The notes under the pieces: generated by a model
Told to the model about the DNA's origin: nothing
The model's input: only the letters and a program-made list of their open reading frames with translations
Databases searched by the model: none
In this document: positions 15,546-24,544 of the stretch, piece by piece
How the letters are laid out: the number at the start of each line of letters is the position of its first letter
Numbering within the stretch: the stretch's first letter is position 1
Source: Candidatus Eisenbergiella merdigallinarum
GTDB lineage: Bacteria > Bacillota > Clostridia > Lachnospirales > Lachnospiraceae
Direction: 5' to 3'
Assembly: GCA_019119355.1 (NCBI GenBank)
Contig: DWXE01000005.1
Span: 48,532-112,531 of the forward strand
Length of the DNA: 64,000 nucleotides
Translations under genes and position numbers: made by a program

Positions 15546-18401
15546 ATGAATTATGGCAAAAAGAGTGTAAAGAAGAAAAAGAAAGCACTCCATTCCTCTT
15601 CCAGGCGCTGGGGCCGCAGATTTCTGCTCACCTTCACCAGGGTGCTGCTCCTGTTCGTGCTGGGCGCCGGCATCATCGGCGTCTGCGGAGGGATCGGAGT
15701 CTTTAAGGGCATCATAGATTCGGCTCCCACCATCAAACTGGAGGACGCTACGCCCAGCCGCTTTTCTTCCTTCATTTACGATGCGAAGGGCAATCAGCTC
15801 CAGCAGCTGGTGGCGGAGGATTCCAACCGCGTTCCGGTCACCATGGAGCAGATTCCCCAGAATATGGCCGACGCTTTCGTGGCCATCGAGGATTCGCGTT
15901 TCTATGAGCACAACGGAATCGATATTCAGGGCATCATCCGCGCGGGCGTGGTGGGAATCACCAACGGCTTCCATTTCACGGAAGGCGCCAGCACCATCAC
16001 CCAGCAGCTGATCAAAAATACGGTTCTGACCACCTGGACCCAGGAAAAGACGTTCCCGGAGAAGGTAAAGCGCAAAATCCAGGAGCAGTACCTGGCCATC
16101 CAGCTGGAGCGGGACACCAACGACAAGTCCAAAATTCTGGAACAATATATGAACACCATCAACCTGGGGCAGAACACCCTGGGGGTACAGGCCGCTTCCA
16201 AACGCTATTTCAATAAGAACGTCTGGGAGCTGAACCTGTCCGAGTGCGCCACCATCGCGGGCATCACGCAGAATCCTTCCCGCTACAACCCCATCTCCCA
16301 CCCGGAAGAGAACCAAAAACGCCGGGATAAGGTTCTGGGCGACATGCTGGAACAGGGGTATATCACGCAGGCGGAATACGACGAGGCCCAGGCCGATACG
16401 GAAGACGTCTACGACCGGATCCAGGCGGCCAACGCGGAGGTGGAGGAGACTTCCGTCAACAGCTACTACGTGGACGCCGTCATCGACGCCGTCATCGACG
16501 ACCTGATCCAGGCAGGCTACAGCGAGACCCAGGCCTACGTCATGGTTTACTCCGGGGGCCTGAGCATTTACGCCGCCCAGGATCCCGACATCCAGGCCAT
16601 CTGCGACGAAGTCTGCTCCAACGAGGAAAATTATCCGGCCAATACCCGGTGGCTGCTGAGCTATCAGCTCACCTATAAGGACGCGGACGGCGCGGCGGTC
16701 AACGTCAGCTCCGAGATGTTCCGCGCCTGGTTCCAGGAAAACGGGAACGCCAGCTTCAATCTCCTCTACGATTCTCAGGACGAGGCTTACGCCGCCATCG
16801 AGACGTATAAGGAGAGCGCCCTTCCCGCCGGCGCGGAGATCATCGGGGAATCCGTTTCCCTGACGCCCCAGCCCCAGATTTCCCTGGTGGTGGAGGATCA
16901 GTCCACCGGCTATGTGGTGGCCATGGTGGGCGGCCGCGGGACGAAGGAAGGAAGCCGTACCTTAAACCGCGCTACGAACACCGTCCGTCAGCCCGGTTCC
17001 ACGTTCAAGATCGTTTCCACCTACGCTCCCGCTCTGGACAGCGCCGGCATGACGCTGGCCGACGTGGAAGTGGACGGCCCCTTCAACTACGACAACGGGC
17101 GGCCGGTTTCCAACTGGTACAGCTCCGGCTATCGCGGGATCTGCTCCCTGCGGGACGGAATCCGCGATTCCCTGAACATCGTCACGGTCAAGGCGCTGAC
17201 CCAGATCACGCCCAGGCTCGGCTACGAATATCTTCAGAATTTCGGCTTCACCACCCTGGTGGACGGCGTGGAAAAGGACGGCAAGATTTATTCCGACGTG
17301 ACCCAGTCCCTGGCGCTGGGCGGAATCACCAACGGCGTCACGAACCTGGAGCTGAACGCCTCCTACGCCACCATCGCCAACAACGGCCAGTATATCGAAC
17401 CCAAACTGTACAGCATCGTGAAGGATCACGACGGCAACGTGATTCTGGATAACACCGTTGCGGAGAGCCGTCAGGTCATCAAACCTTCCACCGCTTTCCT
17501 GCTGACGGACGCCATGGTGGACGTGGTGACTTCCGGCACGGGCGCTTCCGTCAACTTCGGCGGCATGTCCATCGCCGGCAAAACCGGCACCACCTCGGAT
17601 TACAACGACGTATGGTTCTCCGGCTATACGCCCTATTACACCTGCTCCACCTGGACGGGATATGACAACAACACCAAGCTTCGCCAGGGAGACGAACGGA
17701 ACCTGGCCAAAAAGCTGTGGCGCAGCGTCATGAGCCAGATCCATGAGGGGCTTGAGAACAGGGCCTTCGACCGGCCGTCGGATATCGTCACCGCCACGGT
17801 GTGCTCCAAATCCGGCAAATTGCCCACCGCCCTTTGCGGGGAGCATTTAAAGACCGAATATTTCACTCCGGACACCGTGCCCACCGAGAGCTGCGACGTG
17901 CATTTCCAGGGCCAGATCTGCGCTTACAGCAATCTGCCCGCCTCCGAGCAGTGCCCGTTCAAGGTGGACGGCGTGCTGGAGATGCTTCCGGAAAACGAAC
18001 GGCTGCTCACGGGACAGACCAACGCGGACGGCACCACCCAGAACTATTGCCCGCACAACGCCGAATTTTTCCTGGCTCCCAACGCGGACGCCGTGGTGGA
18101 GCAGCAGCGGCTGGAGCTCCAGCTGAGACAGGATCAGAACTCGTACGCCCAGATGCTGGCGACTTTACAGCAGAAGCTTCAGGACGCCACCGCGGCCAAA
18201 GCGGAGGCGGACGCGCGGCTGGCCGCAGCTGCTGACGAAGCGTCCAGGGCCCAGGCCCAGAGCGACTCCAGCCAGGCACAGGCCGAAATCGACTCCATCA
18301 ACGCTCAGATCGCCCAGCTCCAGGCCGCTCAGAACGCCGCCGTAGCCGCTCAGGCTGCGGAAGAAGCCGCGGGCGCGGACAACGCCGACGGCGACGGCTG
18401 A
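15546..18401 (+). CDS. Class A penicillin-binding protein (PBP1A family)
   Basis: Bifunctional peptidoglycan synthase. 951 residues: a basic cytoplasmic tail, one transmembrane helix (about 22-50), a GT51 glycosyltransferase domain (AFVAIEDSRFYEHNGID, GASTITQQLIKN), a linker, then the transpeptidase domain with SxxK (GSTFKI), SxN (DSLN) and KTG (AGKTGTT). The last ~100 residues form a Gln/Ala-rich coiled coil (QQRLELQLRQDQ...) ending in an acidic AGADNADGDG tail, longer than in most homologues. ATG 15546 follows AAAGGAGGCTTAATTGC. A TATAAT at 15507-15512 with a weak TTTATT 17 bp upstream is the likely promoter. Confidence 0.95.
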   Translation: MNYGKKSVKKKKKALHSSSRRWGRRFLLTFTRVLLLFVLGAGIIGVCGGIGVFKGIIDSAPTIKLEDATPSRFSSFIYDAKGNQLQQLVAEDSNRVPVTMEQIPQNMADAFVAIEDSRFYEHNGIDIQGIIRAGVVGITNGFHFTEGASTITQQLIKNTVLTTWTQEKTFPEKVKRKIQEQYLAIQLERDTNDKSKILEQYMNTINLGQNTLGVQAASKRYFNKNVWELNLSECATIAGITQNPSRYNPISHPEENQKRRDKVLGDMLEQGYITQAEYDEAQADTEDVYDRIQAANAEVEETSVNSYYVDAVIDAVIDDLIQAGYSETQAYVMVYSGGLSIYAAQDPDIQAICDEVCSNEENYPANTRWLLSYQLTYKDADGAAVNVSSEMFRAWFQENGNASFNLLYDSQDEAYAAIETYKESALPAGAEIIGESVSLTPQPQISLVVEDQSTGYVVAMVGGRGTKEGSRTLNRATNTVRQPGSTFKIVSTYAPALDSAGMTLADVEVDGPFNYDNGRPVSNWYSSGYRGICSLRDGIRDSLNIVTVKALTQITPRLGYEYLQNFGFTTLVDGVEKDGKIYSDVTQSLALGGITNGVTNLELNASYATIANNGQYIEPKLYSIVKDHDGNVILDNTVAESRQVIKPSTAFLLTDAMVDVVTSGTGASVNFGGMSIAGKTGTTSDYNDVWFSGYTPYYTCSTWTGYDNNTKLRQGDERNLAKKLWRSVMSQIHEGLENRAFDRPSDIVTATVCSKSGKLPTALCGEHLKTEYFTPDTVPTESCDVHFQGQICAYSNLPASEQCPFKVDGVLEMLPENERLLTGQTNADGTTQNYCPHNAEFFLAPNADAVVEQQRLELQLRQDQNSYAQMLATLQQKLQDATAAKAEADARLAAAADEASRAQAQSDSSQAQAEIDSINAQIAQLQAAQNAAVAAQAAEEAAGADNADGDG

Positions 18402-18444
18402 CGCCGGATCGGGCAGGAGGCGGCGGTTTCAACCGTTAACGCAC

Positions 18445-18500
18445 AAAGACTGATAGACCATGGCCAGATCATAGAAGCCATTGTTTATCAGTCTTTTTTG
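18445..18500. terminator. Terminator after the PBP gene
   Basis: AAAGACTGATA...TATCAGTCTTTTTT; the flanking TTAAC/GTTAA also pair, and A/T runs on both sides allow use from either strand. Confidence 0.75.
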
Positions 18501-18524
18501 TTAATGCTCTTTTGACTTTTGAAA

Positions 18525-19073
18525 TCACCCCAAAGAAAGGCGATGCCGCACATCCCCCTCCAGATCCTTCCAGACGGCTTCCTCCTCCGTGAGAATCAGG
18601 TATCCTCTCCAGCTGTCCTCTTTCGGCATGGACACGGAGCCCGGATTCAGATACAGATTTTCTCCCCAACTCTCCCAGGCGGGCACGTGCGTATGCCCGC
18701 ACAAAAGGATATCTCCCGGCTGAAGGGAAGGCATCTCCCCTTTTTTGACATGATGTCCGTGGGAGGCGAATATTGTCCTCTCCCCTATGGCCAGTATGCA
18801 GGATTCCGCCAGAATGGGAAAATCCAGCATCATCTGATCCACTTCCGCATCGCAGTTTCCCCGGACGCAGAGAATGCGGCCCTTCCTCTCATTGAGCAGA
18901 GCCGCCACCCTCTTCGGGTCATACTGTTCGGGCAGCGGATTGCGCGGCCCGTGATACAGCAGATCCCCCAACAGCAGGATCTTTTGCGCCCCTTCCTTTT
19001 CCCAGGCGTCCATCAGCTTTTGGCACCAGCCTGCGGCCCCGTGCAGATCGGACGCGATCATCCATTTATTCAT
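18525..19073 (-). CDS. yfcE: YfcE-family metallophosphodiesterase
   Basis: 182 residues with the calcineurin-like metal motifs in order: ASDLHG (near 7), LLGDLLYHGPRN (about 35), VRGNCDAEVD (about 72), ASHGHH (about 104), CGHTHVPAWE (about 127) and LNPGS. These match YfcE/MJ0936-type phosphodiesterases; the natural substrate is unknown. The start at ATG 19073 is favoured because GGAGATTGAG precedes it; an ATG four codons earlier has no site. Confidence 0.88.
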   Translation of the reverse strand: MNKWMIASDLHGAAGWCQKLMDAWEKEGAQKILLLGDLLYHGPRNPLPEQYDPKRVAALLNERKGRILCVRGNCDAEVDQMMLDFPILAESCILAIGERTIFASHGHHVKKGEMPSLQPGDILLCGHTHVPAWESWGENLYLNPGSVSMPKEDSWRGYLILTEEEAVWKDLEGDVRHRLSLG

Positions 19074-19685
19074 CTCAATCTCCATTCTTTACCGCGCCTC
19101 TGTCGCGGATTCTTCTCTTCCCTTTTATTATACCTCCCCCGCCGGGCCGATACATCCTTTTTTTGCAAAGAGGGGTGGATTTGTCGAAATTTTGGCGGCT
19201 AAACCTGATTGCGGCCGCGCATTTCGCAGAAACCGCCGGCGAAGCTTACGATCCCAACAGGTTCCGATATGAATTTAGGCGCAAAAAAACAGAGTCCTGT
19301 TCTCCCCGCAGGGAAAAAGAATGCCTCTCGTGCGGTGTCACATTTTATTCTGCTGTGCTCGTCTGGTGGGCTATTCTTTCCACGTGGGGCGGTTTCGCTC
19401 CGCCCCTTTTGTGCGTTGACCGGCTGTTCAATCAGCCTAATTCCATACCCGCCTGCATCCACCCGGACTTGCTTATATAATCCCGCAATTTCTTTTTAAA
19501 AACCGGCCGCTTGTCAAAAAGCGGCTTTATATCATATTCCTTTTTTCCACCTCCTGACGCTGCCCGCTGGATTACTCCAGCGGCGGCAGCAGGCAGAAAT
19601 GATATAGATTTGTTCATAGTAATGCGATATACTCTTTTCAGAAAAGCAAAATGAAAAAATAAAATTTATAGAGAGGAAAAAGAAG
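19074..19685. other. 612-bp intergenic stretch with hairpins, no convincing gene
   Basis: Open frames here are short and look random. Visible structures are a terminator-like GGGGCGG/CCGCCCC stem followed by TTTTG (about 19385-19410), a GCCGCTT/AAGCGGC stem (about 19506-19526) and CCGCTGG/CCAGCGG (19564-19583). A minus-strand 61-codon frame (19432-19617, ending SKSGWMQAGMELG) may be a remnant but matches no family I recognise. The AT content rises toward the acetyltransferase gene. Confidence 0.4.
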
Positions 19686-20144
19686 ATGAACATTAAGCTA
19701 ATTGAAGATTATGAGGTTAAGCAGAAAGTTGCAAGACAGATATTAGAAGCACTACCTGAGTGGTTCGGCATAGAAGAAGCAAGGGAAAATTATATTAAAG
19801 AAAGTACAGACCAGCTTTTCTTTGTTGCACTTGACGAAAATCAGGCAACAGGTTTCTTATGTTTGAAAGAAACGAGTAAAGACACACTGGAACTGAGTGT
19901 GATGGGCGTGTTAAAGGAGCATCATCGTCACGGAATTGGAAAAGAGCTATTTTTGAATGCCAAGAAGTTTGCATCAGAAAATGGGTATTCTTTTCTTCAG
20001 GTAAAGACTGTGCAAATGGGACATTACGAAGAATATGATAACACCAATCGTTTCTATCTCGATCTGGGATTTAAGGAATTTGAAGTCTTTCCTACTCTAT
20101 GGGACGAATGGAATCCCTGCCAAATTTATATAATGTCACTATGA
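19686..20144 (+). CDS. GNAT family N-acetyltransferase
   Basis: 152 residues. The acetyl-CoA binding signature is VLKEHHRHGIGKELFLNAKKFA (R/Q-x-x-G-x-G/A form, near 78-99), followed by a beta-strand and the C-terminal NRFYLDLGFKEFE motif typical of small GNATs acting on amino or thiol substrates. Substrate unknown. ATG follows AGAGGAAAAAGAAG. Codon use is strikingly AT-rich compared with every neighbour (AAA, GAA, ATT, TTA dominate), pointing to recent acquisition. No partner gene. Confidence 0.85.
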   Translation: MNIKLIEDYEVKQKVARQILEALPEWFGIEEARENYIKESTDQLFFVALDENQATGFLCLKETSKDTLELSVMGVLKEHHRHGIGKELFLNAKKFASENGYSFLQVKTVQMGHYEEYDNTNRFYLDLGFKEFEVFPTLWDEWNPCQIYIMSL

Positions 20145-20248
20145 TAATCTGGAGGATGAATACAAAAAGAATCTCATCCTGAAGGCGATTTCCTTTTAAG
20201 GGAGTGTAACCTCAAAATAACCATGTGTAACAGGCAGTTTTGCAAAAG

Positions 20249-20287
20249 AAAAACGCCAAAACCCGCTTTCTTTCCGGATTTTGACGC
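20249..20287 (-). terminator. Terminator of tRNA-Thr
   Basis: GCGTCAAAATCCG/CGGGTTTTGGCG stem followed by TTTTT on the minus strand. Confidence 0.7.
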
Positions 20288-20297
20288 TTTCTTTTCG

Positions 20298-20370
20298 AGC
20301 TGCTGACGGGAATCGGACCCGTGACCTCCGCACTACCAATGCGACGCTCTACCGACTGAGCCACAGCAGC
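20298..20370 (-). tRNA. tRNA-Thr (GGT)
   Basis: Acceptor GCTGCTG/CAGCAGC, anticodon stem TCGCA/TGCGG, loop TTGGTAG giving anticodon GGT, and T stem-loop CGGGTCCGATTCCCG. Confidence 0.92.
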
Positions 20371-20479
20371 ATCCTTTTATTTAACCGGCTGTCTCACAAC
20401 CGAGTTATATACTATCATATGCTTTCAGGACTGTCAACAAAAAAATCGAAATTTCTGACAAAAAAATATTCCGCCATTT

Positions 20480-21475
20480 TCAGCGGCCCGGCCGCGCGGA
20501 CTGCTCTTTCGTCCGCACGGTCAGCCCGTCGCTTCCGCCGGAGATCACCACCGTGCCGTCCCGGTCGGTGCGGTATACGGAGACGCCCGCCTCTTCCAGG
20601 CGTTCCAGCACCTTGTCCGAAGGTTCCCGCATTTCCCCCTCGTCGTCCAGCCCGCAGGAAATCACCGCGATCCGCGGGTTCACCGCCTCCAGCATCTTTT
20701 TCTTCGTGGAGCCCTTCCCTCCGTGGTGCGCCACCATCATCACGTCGCTCTTCAAATCATATCCGCTGTTTTGCAGCGCTTCCTCCGCCTTTTCCTTCCC
20801 GTCCCCGTAAAACAGAAAACGCTGGTATTCGTCCTCCAGGATCAGCCCCGTGGAGCAGTCGTTGAGCTCCTCTTCCGCGGTCTCAGCGGAATCGTCCTGC
20901 ACCAGGATCGTAAACGACGCGCCTTCCCCCAGCGGGTACACGTCCCCCGGCTCCGGGACAGAAACCCGCTGGCCGCTCTTTTCCAGGAAGTCCAGAAAGC
21001 CGGAAAACGTCTTCGTCCCCACGGTCTCTTCTTCGAAATCCCCCATCAGAACGGTCTCCGCAGGAAACGTCTCCAGCACCGCTTCCGCCGCGCGGATATG
21101 ATCTTTGTGCGGATGGGTGATCAGGAGATAGTCCAGCGTTTCCACGCCCTGGTCCTCGAGATATTCCAGGATTTCCCGCGTCTCATCTTCCCCGTTGCTT
21201 CCGGCGTCGATCATCATGAAGCGGCCGTCCGCAGACTTCACCAGGACGCAGTTGCACTTTCCCACATCCAGATAATGCATCGTCAGCCCGTCCGTAGATC
21301 CTGCCGAAGATCCGGTCAAAGATCCTTCCGTGGATTCAGCCATGGGGTCAGCCGTGGATTCAGCAAGAAATCCGTCCGCGGACTTTCCCGGGGAGCTCCC
21401 CGCAAAATGGGCCAGCGCGCCGGCCAGCAAAAGGAGCGCCAGCATTCCTGCCAGCGCAGTCCATCTCCGTTTCAT
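20480..21475 (-). CDS. Secreted ComEC/Rec2-like metallo-beta-lactamase fold hydrolase
   Basis: 331 residues. The N-terminus MKRRWTALAGMLALLLLAGALAHFAG is a signal peptide or anchor, followed by a Ser/Glu/Asp-rich linker (AESTADPMAESTEGSLTG) encoded by degenerate tandem repeats near 21290-21365. The MBL domain has YLDVGKCNCVLV, the HPHKDH metal motif (near 122), VAHHGGKGS and a C-terminal ISCG segment, as in the isolated ComEC-type MBL proteins of Clostridia; a DNA-uptake membrane domain is absent. Function probably a phosphodiesterase or nuclease (inference). It overlaps the upstream esterase gene by 4 bp, so they are one unit. Confidence 0.82.
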   Translation of the reverse strand: MKRRWTALAGMLALLLLAGALAHFAGSSPGKSADGFLAESTADPMAESTEGSLTGSSAGSTDGLTMHYLDVGKCNCVLVKSADGRFMMIDAGSNGEDETREILEYLEDQGVETLDYLLITHPHKDHIRAAEAVLETFPAETVLMGDFEEETVGTKTFSGFLDFLEKSGQRVSVPEPGDVYPLGEGASFTILVQDDSAETAEEELNDCSTGLILEDEYQRFLFYGDGKEKAEEALQNSGYDLKSDVMMVAHHGGKGSTKKKMLEAVNPRIAVISCGLDDEGEMREPSDKVLERLEEAGVSVYRTDRDGTVVISGGSDGLTVRTKEQSARPGR

Positions 21476-22656
21476 TCCCGTTTTTCCTCCTGAAACAAAA
21501 GCTGCAGAAAATCATGCGCGCTCCGGCGCCATACGTTCCAGTCGTGCCCGCCATCGTACACCCTGCGGACGCAGGGGATCCCGTTGTCGCTGCAAATCTG
21601 ATCCTCCTCCAGGAAGAAGCGGAAAAACACGTCCTCCCTGCCGATGGAACGAAACAGGAGCCTGTTTTGTCCGAAGAAGCTCTCCGGATCGCGCAGAGCC
21701 TCCTGCAGATGGGTTCCGTCCGCTTCCTCCACGCCGATGTAGTTGCGCAGAAAACCGCCGAACAGCCCGATCCAGGCAAACAGCTCCGGATGGGCGAAAG
21801 CCGCCATGGACGCCTGCATGGAGCCCATGGAAAGCCCCGCCACGGCCCGTCCCTCCCGGTCCTCTCTCACCCGGTAATTTCGCCCGATGAACGGAATCAG
21901 ATCCCGGATAAGAAATTCCGGATACCGGGCGTGGCACAGGCCGTCTTCCTCCGTCCCGTAGAGCATGCCGTCCGCCATGACGATCACCATGGGCTTCGCC
22001 CGCCCCTTGGCCAGCAGGTTTTCCAGAATCGCGGCGATCCTCCCCTGCCAGACCCAGGCGGTTTCATTCTCCCCGTAGCCGTGCTGCAGATAGAGGACCG
22101 GAAGGGGATCCGGATGCTTTTCATAGTCCGGAGGGAGATAGACCAGACAGGTTTCCTCCCGCCCCGTCACGCATGAGAAAAAATACTCGTGGCAGAGCTT
22201 TCCCCTTGGCGCGTCCCCTCGCTCCAGATATTCCGCCGCCGGCCCGATTTCCAGAAAATTGCGGGGATGGCCGGCTCCGAACCCGATGGGGAGCCAGGGG
22301 CTCAGCACTTCCACCCCGTCCACCAGCAAAACCGCGTCGTAGTACCCGGCTTCCAGCTCCAGCGTCAGCTCCCACACGTCCCGCTCCACTTCCAGAAAAA
22401 TATATTTTTCCCGTCCCACCGCCAGTTCCACATCGCAGGCGTTCTTCATCCACAGCCGCACGTAGGGCGCGCCGTCCTCCCGGTAAAAAACGCCCTGCGA
22501 ATGCGCCGGGGAATGGATGGCCGTCAGGGATATGGGGCGTGGCCTGTGAAAGGACAGGGCCTGATCCTGCGGGATCCCGGTCCCCTCCCGTTCTCCGCTC
22601 TCCTGTTTTTCCAGCTTTTCCGCATTCTCCAATGCGCCCCGGTTCAAATGCAGCAT
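21472..22656 (-). CDS. Alpha/beta-hydrolase esterase (enterochelin-esterase/EstA type) with N-terminal Ig-like domain
   Basis: 394 residues from ATG 22656, which follows GAAGGAGAAAGAT; the 16 codons before it have no site. Residues about 45-140 form a beta-sandwich like the CBM48/E-set domain of enterochelin esterases (VFYREDGAPYVRLWMKNACDVEL). The hydrolase domain follows: VLYLQHGYGENETAWVWQG, the nucleophile elbow GLSMGSMQ, and the C-terminal His in YDGGHDWNVW. Substrate unknown. It shares a 4-bp overlap with the MBL gene downstream and lies 52 bp after sigH. Confidence 0.85.
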   Translation of the reverse strand: MLHLNRGALENAEKLEKQESGEREGTGIPQDQALSFHRPRPISLTAIHSPAHSQGVFYREDGAPYVRLWMKNACDVELAVGREKYIFLEVERDVWELTLELEAGYYDAVLLVDGVEVLSPWLPIGFGAGHPRNFLEIGPAAEYLERGDAPRGKLCHEYFFSCVTGREETCLVYLPPDYEKHPDPLPVLYLQHGYGENETAWVWQGRIAAILENLLAKGRAKPMVIVMADGMLYGTEEDGLCHARYPEFLIRDLIPFIGRNYRVREDREGRAVAGLSMGSMQASMAAFAHPELFAWIGLFGGFLRNYIGVEEADGTHLQEALRDPESFFGQNRLLFRSIGREDVFFRFFLEEDQICSDNGIPCVRRVYDGGHDWNVWRRSAHDFLQLLFQEEKRE

Positions 22657-22708
22657 ATCTTTCTCCTTCGTCCGCCTCTCCCCCTCGCGCAAACTCTCGC
22701 GCAAAGCC

Positions 22709-23335
22709 TCATTCCTCTTTCCGGAAAGCCTTTCTCAGCTTCCCCCGGATCCGCTGAAGCGCGTTGTCCGTACTCTTCCCGTCCCGCCCCAGCACCCGGG
22801 CGATCTGCGCATACCCCATCCCGGTCAGGTAAAGGTCCAGCACCTGCTTTTCCAGCGGGCTCAGCTCCTTCTCGATGACGCTTTCCAGCTGTTCCAGGTT
22901 TTCCCGGTCGATGACCATATCCTCCGGGCTCCTTTCCCTGGCGTCCGGAACGGCCAGCCGGATCTCGCCCTCTCCGTCTTTGTCCATCCCTTCCGCATTC
23001 AGGGAAACGGAACGGTTCAGGGGCATGTGCTTTTTCCGGGAAGAAGCCTGCACGGCCGTATACATCTGCCGGGAGACGCACAGGTCCGCAAAGGTGTAAA
23101 AGCTGGCGTCCCTGCCCGGATCGTAATCCCGCACCGCCTTGAACAGGCCGATCATCCCTTCCTGAATCAGGTCCTCTCCGTCCGCGCCCAGCAGATACAT
23201 GGATTTTGCCTTGCTGCGCACGAGCCCCTTATACTTTTCCAGGATGAAATCCATCACCCTGCCGTCGCCGTCCCTCAGACGCAGAATCAGTTCTTCGTCG
23301 CTGATCCCTTCGTATCCTTCCATCCGGCCGATCAT
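22709..23335 (-). CDS. sigH: RNA polymerase sigma-H factor, SigH/Spo0H family
   Basis: 208 residues. Region 2 reads DFILEKYKGLVRSKAKSMYLLGADGEDLIQEGMIGLFKAVRDYDPGRDASFYTFADLCVSRQMYTAVQASSRKKHMPLN (shown in parts: LIQEGMIGLFKAVRDYDP, FADLCVSRQM), and region 4 reads LSPLEKQVLDLYLTGMGYAQIA and STDNALQRIRGKLRK; both match Bacillus SigH closely. In sporeformers it drives transition-phase and early sporulation genes. ATG 23335 overlaps the rlmB stop (ATGA), giving translational coupling, and the rlmB-sigH order is the one seen in B. subtilis. Confidence 0.93.
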   Translation of the reverse strand: MIGRMEGYEGISDEELILRLRDGDGRVMDFILEKYKGLVRSKAKSMYLLGADGEDLIQEGMIGLFKAVRDYDPGRDASFYTFADLCVSRQMYTAVQASSRKKHMPLNRSVSLNAEGMDKDGEGEIRLAVPDARERSPEDMVIDRENLEQLESVIEKELSPLEKQVLDLYLTGMGYAQIARVLGRDGKSTDNALQRIRGKLRKAFRKEE

Positions 23336-24075
23336 CCTTTCAGCCTCTGGCGCACGATCTCGTAGGCCAGAACCCCCGCCGCCACGGAGGCATTGAGGGA
23401 ATCGATGTCCCCTTTCATGGGGATGGAGGCCACCAGATCGCAGTTCTTTTTCACCAGCTTGCCCACGCCGTCCCCTTCGCTGCCGATCACCAGGCCCACG
23501 GGCCCGGTCAGATCCAGCTCGTACATCCTCGTTCCGCCCATGTCCGCGCACACGAACCAGAGCCCTTCCTTTTTCAGCGCCTCCATGGTCTGAACCAGAT
23601 TGGTCACCCTGGCCACCGGCGTGAAATTCAGCGCTCCGGCGGAGGTCTTCGCAACGGTGGCGGTCAGCCCTGCGGCCCGGTTCTTCGGGACGATGACCCC
23701 GTGGGCCCCCGCCAGGTTCGCCGTACGGATGATGGCCCCCAGATTGTGCGGATCCTCGATATTGTCCAGCAAAAAGAGAAAAGGCGGCTCTCCCTTATCC
23801 CGGGCTGCCTGGAGAATATCCTCCACCTGCGCATATTCATACGCCGCCCCATAGGCGATGACCCCCTGATGTTTTCCCGTGGCGGACAGCTGGTCCAGCC
23901 GCTCCCTGGAAACGTACTTGATGGGCGTGCCCCGCTTTTGAGCTTCCCGCTTCACGGTCAGAACGGGCCCGTCCTGACAGCCGTCCAGCAAAAAAAGCCT
24001 GTCGATGGGCCTCCCGGCGCGGTACGCCTCGATCACCGCGTTCCTTCCTTCTATGGTAAATTCTTCGTATCTCAT
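23332..24075 (-). CDS. rlmB: 23S rRNA (guanosine-2'-O)-methyltransferase RlmB (TrmH/SpoU family)
   Basis: 247 residues. N-terminal substrate-binding domain (EGRNAVIEAYRAGRPIDRLFLLDG), then the SPOUT knot domain with the three motifs: LDNIEDPHNLGAIIRTANLAGAHGVIVPKN (motif 1), LVIGSEGDGVGKLVKKNCD (motif 2) and SIPMKGDIDSLNASVAAGVLAYE (motif 3). Methylates the 23S peptidyl-transferase loop in homologues. The cysS-mrnC-rlmB-sigH order is conserved in Firmicutes. Confidence 0.95.
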   Translation of the reverse strand: MRYEEFTIEGRNAVIEAYRAGRPIDRLFLLDGCQDGPVLTVKREAQKRGTPIKYVSRERLDQLSATGKHQGVIAYGAAYEYAQVEDILQAARDKGEPPFLFLLDNIEDPHNLGAIIRTANLAGAHGVIVPKNRAAGLTATVAKTSAGALNFTPVARVTNLVQTMEALKKEGLWFVCADMGGTRMYELDLTGPVGLVIGSEGDGVGKLVKKNCDLVASIPMKGDIDSLNASVAAGVLAYEIVRQRLKG

Positions 24076-24076
24076 C

Positions 24077-24544
24077 TCAAATCCATTCTCCTGTGCGCTC
24101 CAGCCCTGTCTTGATCAGATCCAGCAGCCGTTCCTCCTGGCCGCTCAGATACAGGTAGCCGCAAAGGGCCTCCAGCCCCGTGGCCCTGCGGTAATCCCCA
24201 ACGGACGCGTTTTTGGCGACGGAATGGGAATGGGCGTTTCGCCCCCTCCTGTATACCGCCAGCTCCTCCGGCGTCAGATCCGGCAGCAGGGCCTCCGCCT
24301 GGGCCGCCTGGGCGGAAGCTTTCACCACCCGGCTTTTGGCCTTATGGAGCCTGTCCGCCCCCGCGTTGGCCCGGCTGACCACCGCGGTTCGGATGACGAG
24401 ATCGTAGACCCCGTCCCCCACAAAGGCCAGCGCCAGGGGGGAATAGGTCCGCAGATCCGGGGCTTCGCAGCCAAAAAGCGACCCGATCCGTTTCGACAGC
24501 CCTTCCTGCCTTTCCTGCCCTTCCCGGATTACGCCCGTTTCCAT
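24077..24544 (-). CDS. mrnC: Mini-ribonuclease 3
   Basis: 155 residues, an RNase III catalytic domain without the dsRNA-binding domain. Hallmark segments: YSPLALAFVGDGVYDLVIR, the KAKSRVVKASAQAAQAEALL helix, and the second catalytic patch RRGRNAHSHSVAKNASVGDYRRATGLEALCGYLYL. In Bacillus it matures 23S rRNA. It overlaps the 3' end of cysS by 16 bp and ends 1 bp before rlmB, so the four genes are tightly coupled. Confidence 0.95.
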   Translation of the reverse strand: METGVIREGQERQEGLSKRIGSLFGCEAPDLRTYSPLALAFVGDGVYDLVIRTAVVSRANAGADRLHKAKSRVVKASAQAAQAEALLPDLTPEELAVYRRGRNAHSHSVAKNASVGDYRRATGLEALCGYLYLSGQEERLLDLIKTGLERTGEWI

